The notes: generated by a model from the letters alone, not told the origin. A stretch of 64,000 nucleotides of DNA from Alcaligenaceae bacterium (GCA_013416445.1 JACCER010000010.1:1-64000); one strand, 5' to 3'. Shown: positions 25,726 to 34,946, numbered from the stretch's first letter. Translations and numbers: made by a program.

Positions 25726-27168
25726 TTATTCAACAATCGACGCCGCCCCCACGCGCCGCATGAATTCCCACAGCGCCGGATGCAAAGAGTATGCAACGTT
25801 GAAGCGTATCCAGCCGTCGTCCACCTGATCGGGATAAAAGTAAAACCCCGGCGCAAGCCAAATGCCGTCTTTCAAGGCCAGTTCGGCCAGCCTGGCCGTT
25901 CCGCGCTCGCGCCATTTGCCTTGCGGACGAGCCCACATGAACAGGCCGGCACGCGGCCTGGAATACACTTCAAAACCGTGCTGATCCATGAGGTCAGCCA
26001 ATTCATCATGGGCTTGCCGCAGACGATCCTGGACACGCTGCAAATAAGGCCGATGACGCCCCAGGCGCAACACCTGATACACCGTGCGCTCCATGATTTC
26101 AGGCGTAGTCAGCCCTATGGTCATCTTGGTCTTGGCGAATTCCTCGAGCAAGGCTGGCGTTGACACAATGTATCCAACACGCATGGAAGGCGCGATTGTC
26201 TTGGAAAAGCCTGAAACATACACCACGCGCTCAGAGCCTGCCATCGCGGCCAGCAATGGCCCAATATCAGGCATCAAGTCACGCGACACATCGTCTTCGA
26301 TCACCAAGAAATCGTGCTGCTCGGCCAATTGCAGCACACGAAAGGCATTGGCAATGCTCAGGCTCGTGCCTGTGGGATTCTGCAATACTGTATTCAAAAA
26401 CAAGGCCTTGAAGGGATGGGCACTGGCAAGTGCCTGCAATGACTGCACACACACGCCGTCAGCATTGCGCGCCACCCCAACCACAGTCAAGCCAGCCAAA
26501 CGCAAGGTTTGCAACAAATTGGCATAGCCTGGTAGTTCGACCGCCACGATGTCGCCAGGGCGAAACAAAGTGCGTGCCACAATGTCCAGACCCTGGGTTG
26601 CACCCTGAGTCAGCAAAACCTGCTTGATATCGATATTCAGGCCATGCTGGGCCAGTTCTTGGGTTAAATGCTCGCGCAAGGGGTGATAGCCATAGGGATG
26701 GCCATAGCCCCCAACCTGACTGGCCGGTACGCGCGCCGCCTGGCGCATGGCCTGCTCCAGGCCGGTTTCATTCAGCCATTCTGGTGGCAGCCAGCCACAC
26801 CCTGACTTGATGGGTATGGAGTGATCGGCAAAGACGTCGGAAAGCAGCCAGGAAGCGCTGACCCTGGGTGGGCTCCAGTTCGGGGGCGCCGACACTGGCG
26901 GTTCCGCCCTTGCCCGCAACACAACCCTATAGCCCGAGCCCGGCCTGGCCACCAGCCAACCCTGCGCAACCAAGCGGTTATAGGCCGCCGATACGGTAAA
27001 GGTGCTTAAGCCGTGGGTTTTGGCAAATAGCCTGACTGATGGCACGGCCATGCCAGGGCGCAGCACCTGGCTCCGGATGGCATGCTCGACAGCTTGAACC
27101 GCCTGATCCACCAAGGAAGGTCCGGTGGAGCGATCGCGAGAAGCTTGGAAATAAATCATATTCACCAT
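25726..27168 (-). CDS. MocR/PdxR-type transcription regulator (GntR winged helix fused to aminotransferase fold)
   Basis: Protein of about 480 residues. The N-terminal GntR domain (about 15-85) contains VPSVRLFAKTHGLSTFTVSAAYNRL. The C-terminal domain has the fold type I aminotransferase shape with the PLP lysine in VYVSGFSKTIAPSMRVGYI. Such proteins sense an amine or amino acid through PLP. It is divergent from an omega-amino-acid aminotransferase, its probable target, with operator-like repeats in between. Start is uncertain: ATG 27168, ATG 27159 and TTG 27171 are all in frame. Confidence 0.92.
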   Translation of the reverse strand: MVNMIYFQASRDRSTGPSLVDQAVQAVEHAIRSQVLRPGMAVPSVRLFAKTHGLSTFTVSAAYNRLVAQGWLVARPGSGYRVVLRARAEPPVSAPPNWSPPRVSASWLLSDVFADHSIPIKSGCGWLPPEWLNETGLEQAMRQAARVPASQVGGYGHPYGYHPLREHLTQELAQHGLNIDIKQVLLTQGATQGLDIVARTLFRPGDIVAVELPGYANLLQTLRLAGLTVVGVARNADGVCVQSLQALASAHPFKALFLNTVLQNPTGTSLSIANAFRVLQLAEQHDFLVIEDDVSRDLMPDIGPLLAAMAGSERVVYVSGFSKTIAPSMRVGYIVSTPALLEEFAKTKMTIGLTTPEIMERTVYQVLRLGRHRPYLQRVQDRLRQAHDELADLMDQHGFEVYSRPRAGLFMWARPQGKWRERGTARLAELALKDGIWLAPGFYFYPDQVDDGWIRFNVAYSLHPALWEFMRRVGAASIVE

Positions 27169-27174
27169 CAATCA

Positions 27175-27228
27175 ATACAGTTGCTCTTATAACACCAATA
27201 CGGTTATGCATCTTTAACTCAACTGTAT
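27175..27228. promoter_or_regulatory. Candidate MocR operator between the divergent genes
   Basis: Three related half-sites are seen: ATACAGTTG (27175-27183), ATACGGTT (27198-27205, same orientation) and CAACTGTAT (27220-27228, inverted copy of the first). MocR regulators typically bind two direct and one inverted half-site between themselves and their target gene, which matches this layout. The third site ends one base before a TTG/ATG-rich leader of the aminotransferase gene. Confidence 0.6.
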
Positions 27229-27303
27229 ATGTTTTTAGGTGACCGCGCCGACGAGAATGATAACTTCAATCTTCCTTTATATTCCCTGCCCATCGAGGTA
27301 ACC

Positions 27304-28629
27304 ATGACGACCCTAGCCAATACCCCCGATCTCTCGAATTTGTGGATGCCGTTTACCGCCAATCGCCAATTCAAAGAGCATCCACGCATGCTCGCCAAGG
27401 CCAAGGGCATGTACTACACCACCGTCGATGGGCAACAAATACTCGACGCCACTGCAGGGCTTTGGTGCGTCAATGCCGGCCATGGCCGTGAAGAAATCGT
27501 CGAAGCCATTTCCCGCCAGACGGCCGAAATGGACTACGCCCCCAGCTTCCAGATCGGCCACCAGGACTCCTTCCGCGCTGCCTCGGCCGTTGCCAAAATG
27601 ATGCCTGCCGGCATGGACCGCATTTTCTTCACAAACTCGGGCTCGGAATCAGTAGACACTTCGCTGAAAATGGCGCTGGCTTACCACAGGGCGCGTGGCG
27701 AAGGCCAGCGCACCCGCCTGATCGGTCGCGAGCGCGGCTACCATGGTGTAGGCTTTGGCGGTATTTCGGTAGGCGGCATTTCGCCCAATCGCCGAACATT
27801 TTCAGGCGCCCTGCTACCCGCCGTCGACCACCTGCCACACACCCACGACTTATCGAAAAACGCCTATTCGCGTGGCCAGCCCGCCTGGGGCGAACACTTC
27901 GCCGACGAACTCGAACGCATTGTCGCCTTGCACGACCCCTCCACCATAGCCGCCGTTATCGTTGAGCCACTGGCAGGCTCTACCGGCGTGCTGCTGCCGC
28001 CCAAAGGCTATCTGGAAAAGCTGCGCGCAATTACTGAAAAATACGGCATACTGCTTATTTTCGACGAAGTCATTACCGCTTTTGGCCGCCTAGGCGCTGC
28101 CACCGCCAGCGAACTGCTCGGCGTAACTCCCGACCTGATGACGCTCGCCAAAGGCATCAGCAATGCAGCCGTGCCCGCCGGCGCGGTGGCCGTCAAACGC
28201 GAAATCCACGACACCATATTGGCTGCCGCCGCCACTGGTATCGAATTCTTTCACGGTTACACCTATTCGGCGCATCCTCTGGCCACGGCGGCAATGCTGG
28301 CCACGCTAGGCATCTACGAGCGTGAAAACCTGTTCCAGCGCGCGGCTGACATGGCCCCTGCATTCGAAGTAGCGGCCCACAAACTGCAAGGCGCCCCACA
28401 TGTCATCGACGTACGCAACATGGGGCTGGTGGCTGGCATAGAACTTACACCTCGCCCCGACGCTCCCGGTGCACGGGCCGCCGAGGTCTTCAAGAAGTGT
28501 TTCGACAAGGGCATTATGGTGCGCTACACCGGCGACATCATCGCCATCTCGCCACCGCTTATCATTGAAGAAAGCCAGATCCAGGAAATTTTCCACACAA
28601 TAGGGGAAGTGTTGAAAACGGTTGCATAA
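27304..28629 (+). CDS. Omega-amino acid:pyruvate aminotransferase (beta-alanine transaminase type)
   Basis: PLP enzyme of 441 residues, aminotransferase class III. It shows FTNSGSESVDTSLKMALAY (phosphate site), GRERGYHGVGFGG, LIFDEVITAFGRLG (Asp254) and the PLP lysine Lys283 in LAKGISNAAVP. Start ATG 27304 is preceded by GAGGTA; the frame is open upstream to 27229 without ribosome site. It closely follows the omega-amino acid--pyruvate transaminase pattern (N-terminus LWMPFTANRQFK), so beta-alanine or another omega-amino acid is the likely amino donor. Probably controlled by the divergent MocR protein. Confidence 0.92.
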   Translation: MTTLANTPDLSNLWMPFTANRQFKEHPRMLAKAKGMYYTTVDGQQILDATAGLWCVNAGHGREEIVEAISRQTAEMDYAPSFQIGHQDSFRAASAVAKMMPAGMDRIFFTNSGSESVDTSLKMALAYHRARGEGQRTRLIGRERGYHGVGFGGISVGGISPNRRTFSGALLPAVDHLPHTHDLSKNAYSRGQPAWGEHFADELERIVALHDPSTIAAVIVEPLAGSTGVLLPPKGYLEKLRAITEKYGILLIFDEVITAFGRLGAATASELLGVTPDLMTLAKGISNAAVPAGAVAVKREIHDTILAAAATGIEFFHGYTYSAHPLATAAMLATLGIYERENLFQRAADMAPAFEVAAHKLQGAPHVIDVRNMGLVAGIELTPRPDAPGARAAEVFKKCFDKGIMVRYTGDIIAISPPLIIEESQIQEIFHTIGEVLKTVA

Positions 28630-28670
28630 CAAACGGGTATAGGTCGGGTTACGCCTTTCGCGCTGATTCT

Positions 28671-29204
28671 TATGACGTTGCCCGGGGTGGGTGAAGCTCA
28701 GTGCGGCACGGCGTGCTTGTTTCCGCGTCTGCCTCGTACAGCCGGGCGTCGGCCGAACTCGCTGCGCTCAAACAACGGCCGCCGACACCCCCCGGCTTCC
28801 CTTCGTCAGCACGCGGCGCACGCCTACCGCCGCACTGAGCTTCACCCACCCCGGACAACTGCGTAATAGAAAATTGGCCGGCCTGACAGCCTTGCAGCCT
28901 GAAAAGCTGGTTTTATTTGCGCGGCTGGTTGGTGATGTAATACTGCTCCAAATGTCGCTGATGCAAAAAGTCGGGTGTGTCGGGGGCTGTGCAGGCGCCT
29001 TGCGCAAGCCGTTACGGTCAGCGCCATCGAGGAGGCAAGGCCGCGGCTGTCTGAGCCCGACGCTTGTCGGACCACTGGTCCGACCGGGCAAGTTCCGCGG
29101 ACGCCTCGATGGCGCTGACCGTAACGGGAACCCCGTCAGGGGCGCAGCGCGTGAAGCCGAAACAGCCCCTGGCACACCCGACTTTCGCAAGAACAGAAAC
29201 CCGT
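28671..29204 (+). repeat. Large double-hairpin repeat, copy A (complete)
   Basis: Hairpin 1 has 30-base arms at 28678-28707 and 28829-28858 (29 of 30 pairing) enclosing 121 bp that itself contains shorter complementary blocks. A linker of about 105 bp follows. Hairpin 2 has outer arms at 28967-28990 and 29162-29185, perfect 22-base inner arms at 29011-29032 and 29104-29125, and the apex palindrome GTCGGACCACTGGTCCGAC (29066-29084). It fills the gap between the convergent ends of the aminotransferase and the crotonase. Just left of it, 28643-28665 is a broken REP-like half (GTCGGGTTACGCC), as if the element had entered it. No transposase or credible protein is present. The remaining bases to 29265 hold nothing recognisable. 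Confidence 0.9.
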
Positions 29205-29265
29205 CGCTAATGCATCAAACTTGCATTAGCAAAAGACATAACCCAGCACCAACCCAACCTGCTAT

Positions 29266-30030
29266 TTACTTGCCTTTCCATACTGGCTTGCGTTTTTCAG
29301 CAAATGCCGCCGAACCTTCACGCGCGTCTTCCGATGCTATTACGTGCTCGGTCAGTTCGGCCTGTTTATCCCACATTTCTGCCGATGACCAGTCTTGCGA
29401 CTCGACCACCACGCGTTTGCTGGCTGCGACCGACAAAGGGCCGTTACATACAATTCTTTCGGCCAGGCGCCGTGCTTCCGCCAGGGCTTCCCCAGGAGGA
29501 ACCAGACGATTGATCAGGCCGTATTCCAGGGCGCGAGTTGCCGGAAACAAGTCCCCGGTAAGCGCCAGTTCAAGTGCTATACGATAAGGCAATTGCCGGG
29601 GCAAGCGCAGCAACCCGCCACCAGCGGCAGCCAGGCCGCGCTTGACTTCGGGTATGCCGAACTGGGCGTTGTCGGCGGCCACGACAAGGTCACAGGCCAG
29701 CACCAGTTCAAAGCCTCCGGCCAGCGCATAACCTTCTACAGCGGCAATCAGTGGCTTGCGCGGCGGCCTGCCTGCCAAGCCGCCGAAGCCGCGCCCTTCC
29801 AGGCTGGGCCGTTCACCACGCAAGAAACCCTTTAAATCCATGCCTGCGCAGAAGTGACCACCAGCGCCAGTCAGGATGGCAATCTGGATATCGTCACGGC
29901 TATCGAGCTCATCAAGGGCGGCGGCAATTGCGTGCGCCGCCGTCAGCGTCATGGCGTTGCGCGCCTCGGGCCGATTCAGGGTAATGGTCTGAATACCATC
30001 TTTAATATCGATCAAGACTTCGCTAGTCAT
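29266..30030 (-). CDS. Enoyl-CoA hydratase/isomerase (crotonase) family protein
   Basis: Crotonase-fold enzyme of 254 residues acting on CoA thioesters. The oxyanion-hole segments are HFCAGMDLKGF and AVEGYALAGGFELVLACDL, and FGIPEVKRGLAAAGGG supplies the second catalytic glutamate region. ATG 30030 has AGGAAG 6 bases upstream; the open frame to 30081 has none. It is divergent from the liv/acyl-CoA cluster and shares an inverted-repeat operator candidate with it, so it probably hydrates the enoyl-CoA made by the acyl-CoA dehydrogenase at 34947. Exact substrate unknown. Confidence 0.9.
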   Translation of the reverse strand: MTSEVLIDIKDGIQTITLNRPEARNAMTLTAAHAIAAALDELDSRDDIQIAILTGAGGHFCAGMDLKGFLRGERPSLEGRGFGGLAGRPPRKPLIAAVEGYALAGGFELVLACDLVVAADNAQFGIPEVKRGLAAAGGGLLRLPRQLPYRIALELALTGDLFPATRALEYGLINRLVPPGEALAEARRLAERIVCNGPLSVAASKRVVVESQDWSSAEMWDKQAELTEHVIASEDAREGSAAFAEKRKPVWKGK

Positions 30031-30058
30031 TGTGCTTCCTGAAAATATCAAAAAAAAA

Positions 30059-30074
30059 CATACCTCACAGTATG
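30059..30074. promoter_or_regulatory. Candidate TetR operator 1
   Basis: CATACCTCACAGTATG is a perfect 5-bp inverted repeat (CATAC/GTATG) with a 6-base spacer, 29 bp upstream of the crotonase start. The same CATAC-N6-GTAT pattern returns at 30170. The TetR gene at 36132 is the only regulator in the cluster. Confidence 0.5.
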
Positions 30075-30169
30075 CTTTCAACAGAAATCTTTATCGTCGG
30101 TAAATACCCTAAATCAACTAGCCATTATTTAAAAACAGCAAGCTCAAGTAAAACGCATTGACCTATAAA

Positions 30170-30185
30170 CATACTAAATGGTATC
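30170..30185. promoter_or_regulatory. Candidate TetR operator 2
   Basis: CATACTAAATGGTATC repeats the CATAC-N6-GTAT inverted repeat of 30059-30074 with one outer mismatch. It lies 194 bp upstream of the substrate-binding protein start. A direct repeat AAAAACAGCAAG also occurs nearby (about 30131-30142 and 30190-30201). The AT-rich 30031-30378 gap otherwise holds no gene. Confidence 0.45.
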
Positions 30186-30378
30186 TTTTAAAAACAGCAA
30201 GTCAGATTATTCTAAAAATATGCTGTTCAACTAGGCTGGGTTCTTTAATCACAGCCAGATGCCATCGCGCATCCATACGTACACCGTCATCAATAACAAA
30301 CCGTCGTACAAAAGCAGTCGCGTCAACACAGTTGCTTCACTATCCGCTGTAGTCATATCTATAAGACCGGAGACAACC

Positions 30379-31518
30379 ATGAAACTGATACGCAAACTTC
30401 TCACCATCGCAGGACTCAGCCTGGCACTAGGTACAGCCGCCCAGGCTCAAGACCCTATTAAAGTCGGGGCCATCTTCCCGCTTTCTGGTGGCGCCGGGCC
30501 ACAAGGCCAACACGTAACCCAGGCCATCAAGGCAATGGCGGCGGTCATCAATGAAAGCGGTGGCGTAATGGGCCGCCAGCTCGACATCATCATTCGCGAC
30601 GACGAATCCACCCCCGCCGTTGGTGTTTCACGCGCAACCGAACTGGTTACCTCGGGGGTGTCCGTCATTATCGAAGGCTGGAACAGCCCGGTAACCCTGG
30701 CATTGCAGCCTGTCATCAGCCGCGCCGGCATCCTCGACATTACCGCTGTGTCCAAGGCCGATCCTATCTTGTCCGGCGAGGGCAATCCGCTGGCCATACG
30801 CATCAATAGTTCCAACGGGCAAGATGGCGCGGTTATCGCCAACTACATCGCCAATATCGCCAAAGCCAAACGGGTCGCCTTCCTTACCGAAAACGACGCT
30901 TACGGTAATGGCGCACAAGAGTCCATAGAAAGCGAACTCAAAAAACTGAACTATTCCTACGAAAAAGTAGCCGAGGAAAAGTTCCCTTTTGCGCAAGCCG
31001 ACTTTCGCGTAGCCCTGACCAACATACACGCCGCCAACCCCGACGTCACCGTCGCAATTAATGCCAACGAAGGCTTGGGCATGCCGGCCACCATCCGCCA
31101 GGCCAAGCAATCCCGTTTACCCGGAAAACTTATTACTGCTGTTGGCACCGTTGCTCCCAGCGTCATTGCCATCGCAGGCAAAGCCGCCAATGGCATTGTC
31201 GGGGCCGACATTTACTTCCCCACCATAGAACCCTTTGCCTCCAATCCAGTAAATACGCACTTCGTCAAGAAAACCCAGGAAATGTTCAACTACACGCCAG
31301 ATAAATACATGGCACTGGGCGGCATGGCGCTACAAGTCTGGGCCATGGCCGCCAACGAACTCAAAACCCTGGACCGCGAAGCCATTGCAAAAAGAATACG
31401 CGGCGGCTCCTTCCAGAACACCATCATGGGAAACGTAAAATTCGCCCCCAACGGCCAGCTTGAATCCCACTATTACCTGTTTACCGTCAAAGATGAAAAG
31501 ATCGTTGTCCAGCAATAG
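30379..31518 (+). CDS. Branched-chain-type ABC transporter substrate-binding protein (LivJ family)
   Basis: Periplasmic binding protein of 379 residues. A Sec signal peptide (MKLIRKLLTIAGLSLALG..., cleavage after about residue 24 at AQA) precedes a mature start DPIKVGAIFPLSGGAGPQG, typical of the LivJ/HAAT family. ATG 30379 has GGAG 8 bases upstream. Members of this family bind amino acids but also aromatic acids and other carboxylates. The neighbouring CoA ligase and acyl-CoA dehydrogenase suggest a carboxylic acid ligand here. Confidence 0.92.
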   Translation: MKLIRKLLTIAGLSLALGTAAQAQDPIKVGAIFPLSGGAGPQGQHVTQAIKAMAAVINESGGVMGRQLDIIIRDDESTPAVGVSRATELVTSGVSVIIEGWNSPVTLALQPVISRAGILDITAVSKADPILSGEGNPLAIRINSSNGQDGAVIANYIANIAKAKRVAFLTENDAYGNGAQESIESELKKLNYSYEKVAEEKFPFAQADFRVALTNIHAANPDVTVAINANEGLGMPATIRQAKQSRLPGKLITAVGTVAPSVIAIAGKAANGIVGADIYFPTIEPFASNPVNTHFVKKTQEMFNYTPDKYMALGGMALQVWAMAANELKTLDREAIAKRIRGGSFQNTIMGNVKFAPNGQLESHYYLFTVKDEKIVVQQ

Positions 31519-31530
31519 GAGCCAGCAACG

Positions 31531-32334
31531 ATGCCAGCCACCACTGCCAGCACGCCGCGGCAGGGCCATTCAGCGCCGGCCCTGCGCGTCGACAAACTTG
31601 GCGTCAGCTATGGCGCGCTCGTAGCCCTGGACAACGTAAGCTGGGCGGTTCACAGCGGTGAACTCCTGGGTATCATCGGCCCCAACGGGGCCGGGAAAAG
31701 CTCTTGTTACGAAGCAGTAACCGCCATGCTGCCTCGTAACGGCCAAGTCTACCTGCAAGGGCGCGATGTCAGTCACATTGCCCCCTACCGCCTTGCCGAA
31801 CTCGGCCTGAAACGCGCCTTCCAGCAAAACGCTTTTTTCAACGATTTAAGCGTTATCGAAAACATGATCGCCGTACTTGGGAAAACAGCCCATTCAAGCT
31901 TGTTTTCCTGCGTATTCAGGCCCTTGTACTCAGCCCGCAAGTACGCACTAGCATCATGCTTTGCTGCCCAGCAGCTCGAACGCTTTGGCATTCCCGCAGC
32001 CTATCACGGCATGAGCCCAACAGAAATCCCCTACGGTATTCAGCGCATGTTGTCTATTGCCCTGGCCTATGGCGACGGCGCTCAGGCACTGCTGCTCGAC
32101 GAGCCCGCCGCAGGCCTGGGCGGCGAAGACATGGAACGCCTCAAGCATCTGTTGTCCGAACTCAAGCAGCAAGGGGTCGCACTTGTCGTCATCGAACACC
32201 ACATGGACCTGATCATGTCGGTCGCCGATCGCATTTGTGTCCTCGACCTCGGCCGCCAGCTGGCTTACGGAACACCAGCCGAAATCCAGCGAGACCCGCG
32301 TGTACTTGAAGCCTATTTGGGAAAATCGCAATGA
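31531..32334 (+). CDS. HAAT-family ABC transporter ATP-binding protein (LivG-like)
   Basis: Cytoplasmic ATPase of 267 residues. Walker A is GPNGAGKSSC, the signature region IPYGIQRMLSIALAYG replaces the usual LSGGQ as in LivG proteins, Walker B is ALLLDEPAAGL, and the switch histidine is in VVIEHHMDLIM. The Walker A loop ends in SSC where most have ST. It overlaps the following LivF gene by 4 bases. Confidence 0.93.
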   Translation: MPATTASTPRQGHSAPALRVDKLGVSYGALVALDNVSWAVHSGELLGIIGPNGAGKSSCYEAVTAMLPRNGQVYLQGRDVSHIAPYRLAELGLKRAFQQNAFFNDLSVIENMIAVLGKTAHSSLFSCVFRPLYSARKYALASCFAAQQLERFGIPAAYHGMSPTEIPYGIQRMLSIALAYGDGAQALLLDEPAAGLGGEDMERLKHLLSELKQQGVALVVIEHHMDLIMSVADRICVLDLGRQLAYGTPAEIQRDPRVLEAYLGKSQ

Positions 32335-33080
32335 ACAGCCAAATACCAGCATCGGCGGTGCTCCAGATCCACGCCCTGCAAGTTGCCTATGCAGGCAATG
32401 TCGCGCTCGATCTCAACAGCCTGTCTATCGGCAAAGGGGAAATCGTAGGGGTGGTGGGTGCCAACGGTGCAGGGAAATCAACCTTGGTCAATGCTCTGGC
32501 CGGGTGGTCGCGTGGCAGCCCCACAGTCAAAGGCGACATTTGCTTGCATGGCGTGCAAGTCAGCCAATGGGCCACGCATGATCGCATACGGGCGGGCTTA
32601 CTGCTGGTGCCCGAAGGCAAGCTGATCTTCAGCAGCATGAGCGTTGAAGAAAACCTGTCCACCACCTTTACTCCCAAAGCCGGCCCAGGGAAAAAGGTGT
32701 ATTCACGCGACGAAATCTACGATTTGTTTCCCCGCCTCAAGGAACGGCGTCAGCACCTGGGTTCCCAGCTCTCCGGAGGCGAGCGCCAAATGCTGGGTAT
32801 CGGCCGCGCCCTGATGATGGGACCACAAGTGCTGATGCTGGACGAACCTTCCATTGGCCTGGCGCCCAAGCTGGTGGCGATCGTACTGAATACCCTGCGC
32901 ACTCTGGCGCACTCCGGCTTGTCCATTTTGCTGGTCGAACAAAACGTACGCGCCGCCATCGAAGTCGTCGACCGCCTGGTGCTGCTGGAACGCGGCAAAT
33001 CCGTCCTCGAGGGCTCAGCGAAACAAATGGAAAACGACCCGCGCATTGCCCAAGCCTACCTCGGAGTGCAAGCAGCATGA
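32331..33080 (+). CDS. HAAT-family ABC transporter ATP-binding protein (LivF-like)
   Basis: Second ATPase of the importer, 249 residues. Walker A GANGAGKST, signature QLSGGERQMLGIGRAL, Walker B VLMLDEPSIGLAP and the H-loop replaced by LLVEQNVRAA, all standard for LivF. Its start overlaps livG-like and its end overlaps livH-like by 4 bases each, so the importer subunits are translationally coupled. Confidence 0.94.
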   Translation: MNSQIPASAVLQIHALQVAYAGNVALDLNSLSIGKGEIVGVVGANGAGKSTLVNALAGWSRGSPTVKGDICLHGVQVSQWATHDRIRAGLLLVPEGKLIFSSMSVEENLSTTFTPKAGPGKKVYSRDEIYDLFPRLKERRQHLGSQLSGGERQMLGIGRALMMGPQVLMLDEPSIGLAPKLVAIVLNTLRTLAHSGLSILLVEQNVRAAIEVVDRLVLLERGKSVLEGSAKQMENDPRIAQAYLGVQAA

Positions 33081-33949
33081 ATCTGATTCAACAACTGGTC
33101 AACGGCCTGGTGCTTGGCCATGCCTACGCCCTTGTCGCCATCGGATGGACGCTGCTGCTGGGGGTCGCCCGGCTGGTGAACTTCGGCCACGGGCAAATGT
33201 ACATGCTGGGTGCTTTCGTCACCTGGTGGGCCATGTCTTCGGCCGGGGCCCCTTACCTGCTTGCAGTGCCCATCGCCATGGTGGCCGGGGCACTGATCGG
33301 TCTGTTGATGCAATACGTCATGCTCAAGGCCACCTTCCAGCAAAACCTGGTCTCCATCATGATCATGACGCTAGGGTGGGGCTATCTGCTGCAAGGTGTC
33401 GCCGCACTGGTATTCGGCTCTACCGGACAAATACTGGAAACCCCCTTGTCGGTGATTGATTTTCCAGTCAGTGAGCTATGGCTGACCTGGCAGGATGTGG
33501 CCATAGTCGTCGTTACGCTGGTTTTCTTCATCGCCTTGCAGCTGGTACTCGACAAAACCAAAATCGGACGCCTGGTGCGCATGGTGGCTGAAGACCCCAA
33601 GCTGTCCCAGTTGTCGGGCATCAATGTACGCCGAATCTACTACTGCGTTTTCGCCTTCGAGGGTGCGGCCGTGGCGTTCGCCGCCGCCATGGTGGCCCCA
33701 CGCACACCCATCCTTACTTCCATGGGTTTCGAAGAGGTCATCATGACATTCGTGGTGGTCGTGGTTGGCGGCATAGGCAGCGTGAAAGGCAGCTATTTCG
33801 CAGGCATAGGACTGGGGGTTTTCACAGCCCTGTTTGGCGCTTATGTATCGCCCGCCTATACAACCGCCGCCGCATTTCTGGTATTGATCATGTTGCTGGT
33901 CATCAGGCCTGGGGGCTTAAGCTCCAGCACCGGCATGGGGGTGCACTAA
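33077..33949 (+). CDS. HAAT-family ABC transporter permease (LivH-like)
   Basis: Inner-membrane permease of 290 residues with about eight hydrophobic segments. It has the typical start LIQQLVNGLVLGHAYALVAIG and the LivH-type GGIGSVKGSYFAGIGLG motif near the C-terminus (cytoplasmic coupling region). It pairs with the LivM-like permease whose ATG overlaps its stop. Confidence 0.93.
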   Translation: MNLIQQLVNGLVLGHAYALVAIGWTLLLGVARLVNFGHGQMYMLGAFVTWWAMSSAGAPYLLAVPIAMVAGALIGLLMQYVMLKATFQQNLVSIMIMTLGWGYLLQGVAALVFGSTGQILETPLSVIDFPVSELWLTWQDVAIVVVTLVFFIALQLVLDKTKIGRLVRMVAEDPKLSQLSGINVRRIYYCVFAFEGAAVAFAAAMVAPRTPILTSMGFEEVIMTFVVVVVGGIGSVKGSYFAGIGLGVFTALFGAYVSPAYTTAAAFLVLIMLLVIRPGGLSSSTGMGVH

Positions 33950-34944
33950 TGGCTCGCCTCAAACTACTGGCGCTGGCAGCCACAGGCATTGCGGTTTTTC
34001 TGTTGCCTGGGTTAACTGGCGCTAGCGGCGCCGCATATAGCGCGGCGGTGCTTATCGCCATCTTTGCCGTCATGGCCTACGGCCTGGATGTCGTTGTCTC
34101 CGATCTCGGGGAAGTCAGCCTGGCGCATACGGTTTTCTTTGCAACCGGCAGCTATACCACTGCCCTGCTCGCCACACAGGCCGGTGTCGGCTCGTGGGTC
34201 ACCCTGGCGGCTTCCATCGCCACGTCGCTGGTCATGGCCCTGATCATCGGCCTGGTAACGCTGCGTTTGCGTGAATTCGTTTTTTCGCTGGTTACCTACG
34301 CCGTCGCCGTGGTGGCCATGTCGATTGCCGCCAATTGGGACTTCCTGGGCGGCTCCGATGGCATACGGGGCATCCCCACACTGGATTTATCCATTCCCGG
34401 GCTGGCACTTACCGCTGGCAACGACACCGAGCTCTGGCCTTATGCTTTCGCCCTGCTGGTAATTACCATTTACCTGATAGACCGCTTTCGCCACTCCCGC
34501 CTGGGAACCGCAGCCATGATGACGCACCTGAATCCACGCCTGGCCACCATGACCGGTATTGATCCGGCACGCGTTCGCCTGCAAGTATTTTTATTTTCCG
34601 CGCCTATCAGCGCCTCGGCTGGATGGCTCTATACCTACCAGCGCGCCTACTTAAGCGCCGACATCCTGGAAATCTATTTCCTGATCCTCATGCTAACGGC
34701 CGTCGTGCTGTTCGGGCGGCGCCAGTTGCTGGGGCCGCTGGCGGCCACCGCCTTAATCCTGATCCAGGAAAAATTCTTCTCGCTGGGCGGCTACTTCGAC
34801 AAAATCATCCTCGGCAGCGCGCTAATCCTGATCCTTGCTTTCTTTCCGAACGGGCTTATCGGCATGGTGCATCAACTCTACCGACTGATCAAACCTGTTA
34901 AGCCAACTACCACAGCCACCTCCATCACCACTCCGGAGAATTGA
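33949..34944 (+). CDS. HAAT-family ABC transporter permease (LivM-like)
   Basis: Inner-membrane permease of 331 residues with eight to nine predicted helices. The segment FAVMAYGLDVVVSDLGEVSLAH matches the LivM start (read as YGLDVVVSDLGEVSLAH), and GGSDGIRGIP is the LivM signature. It overlaps livH by one base. The acyl-CoA dehydrogenase starts 2 bases after its stop, linking uptake to catabolism. Confidence 0.93.
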   Translation: MARLKLLALAATGIAVFLLPGLTGASGAAYSAAVLIAIFAVMAYGLDVVVSDLGEVSLAHTVFFATGSYTTALLATQAGVGSWVTLAASIATSLVMALIIGLVTLRLREFVFSLVTYAVAVVAMSIAANWDFLGGSDGIRGIPTLDLSIPGLALTAGNDTELWPYAFALLVITIYLIDRFRHSRLGTAAMMTHLNPRLATMTGIDPARVRLQVFLFSAPISASAGWLYTYQRAYLSADILEIYFLILMLTAVVLFGRRQLLGPLAATALILIQEKFFSLGGYFDKIILGSALILILAFFPNGLIGMVHQLYRLIKPVKPTTTATSITTPEN

Positions 34945-34946
34945 CA

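Noticed and set aside
28671-29204. Large repeat considered as an insertion sequence or integron cassette
   Set aside because: No transposase or recombinase is encoded, and there is no attC-like core site.
28691-29587. Plus-strand frame of 298 codons starting in repeat copy A and running into the crotonase antisense
   Set aside because: Half lies in a non-coding palindromic repeat and half opposite a real gene; the same repeat gives unrelated frames at copy B.
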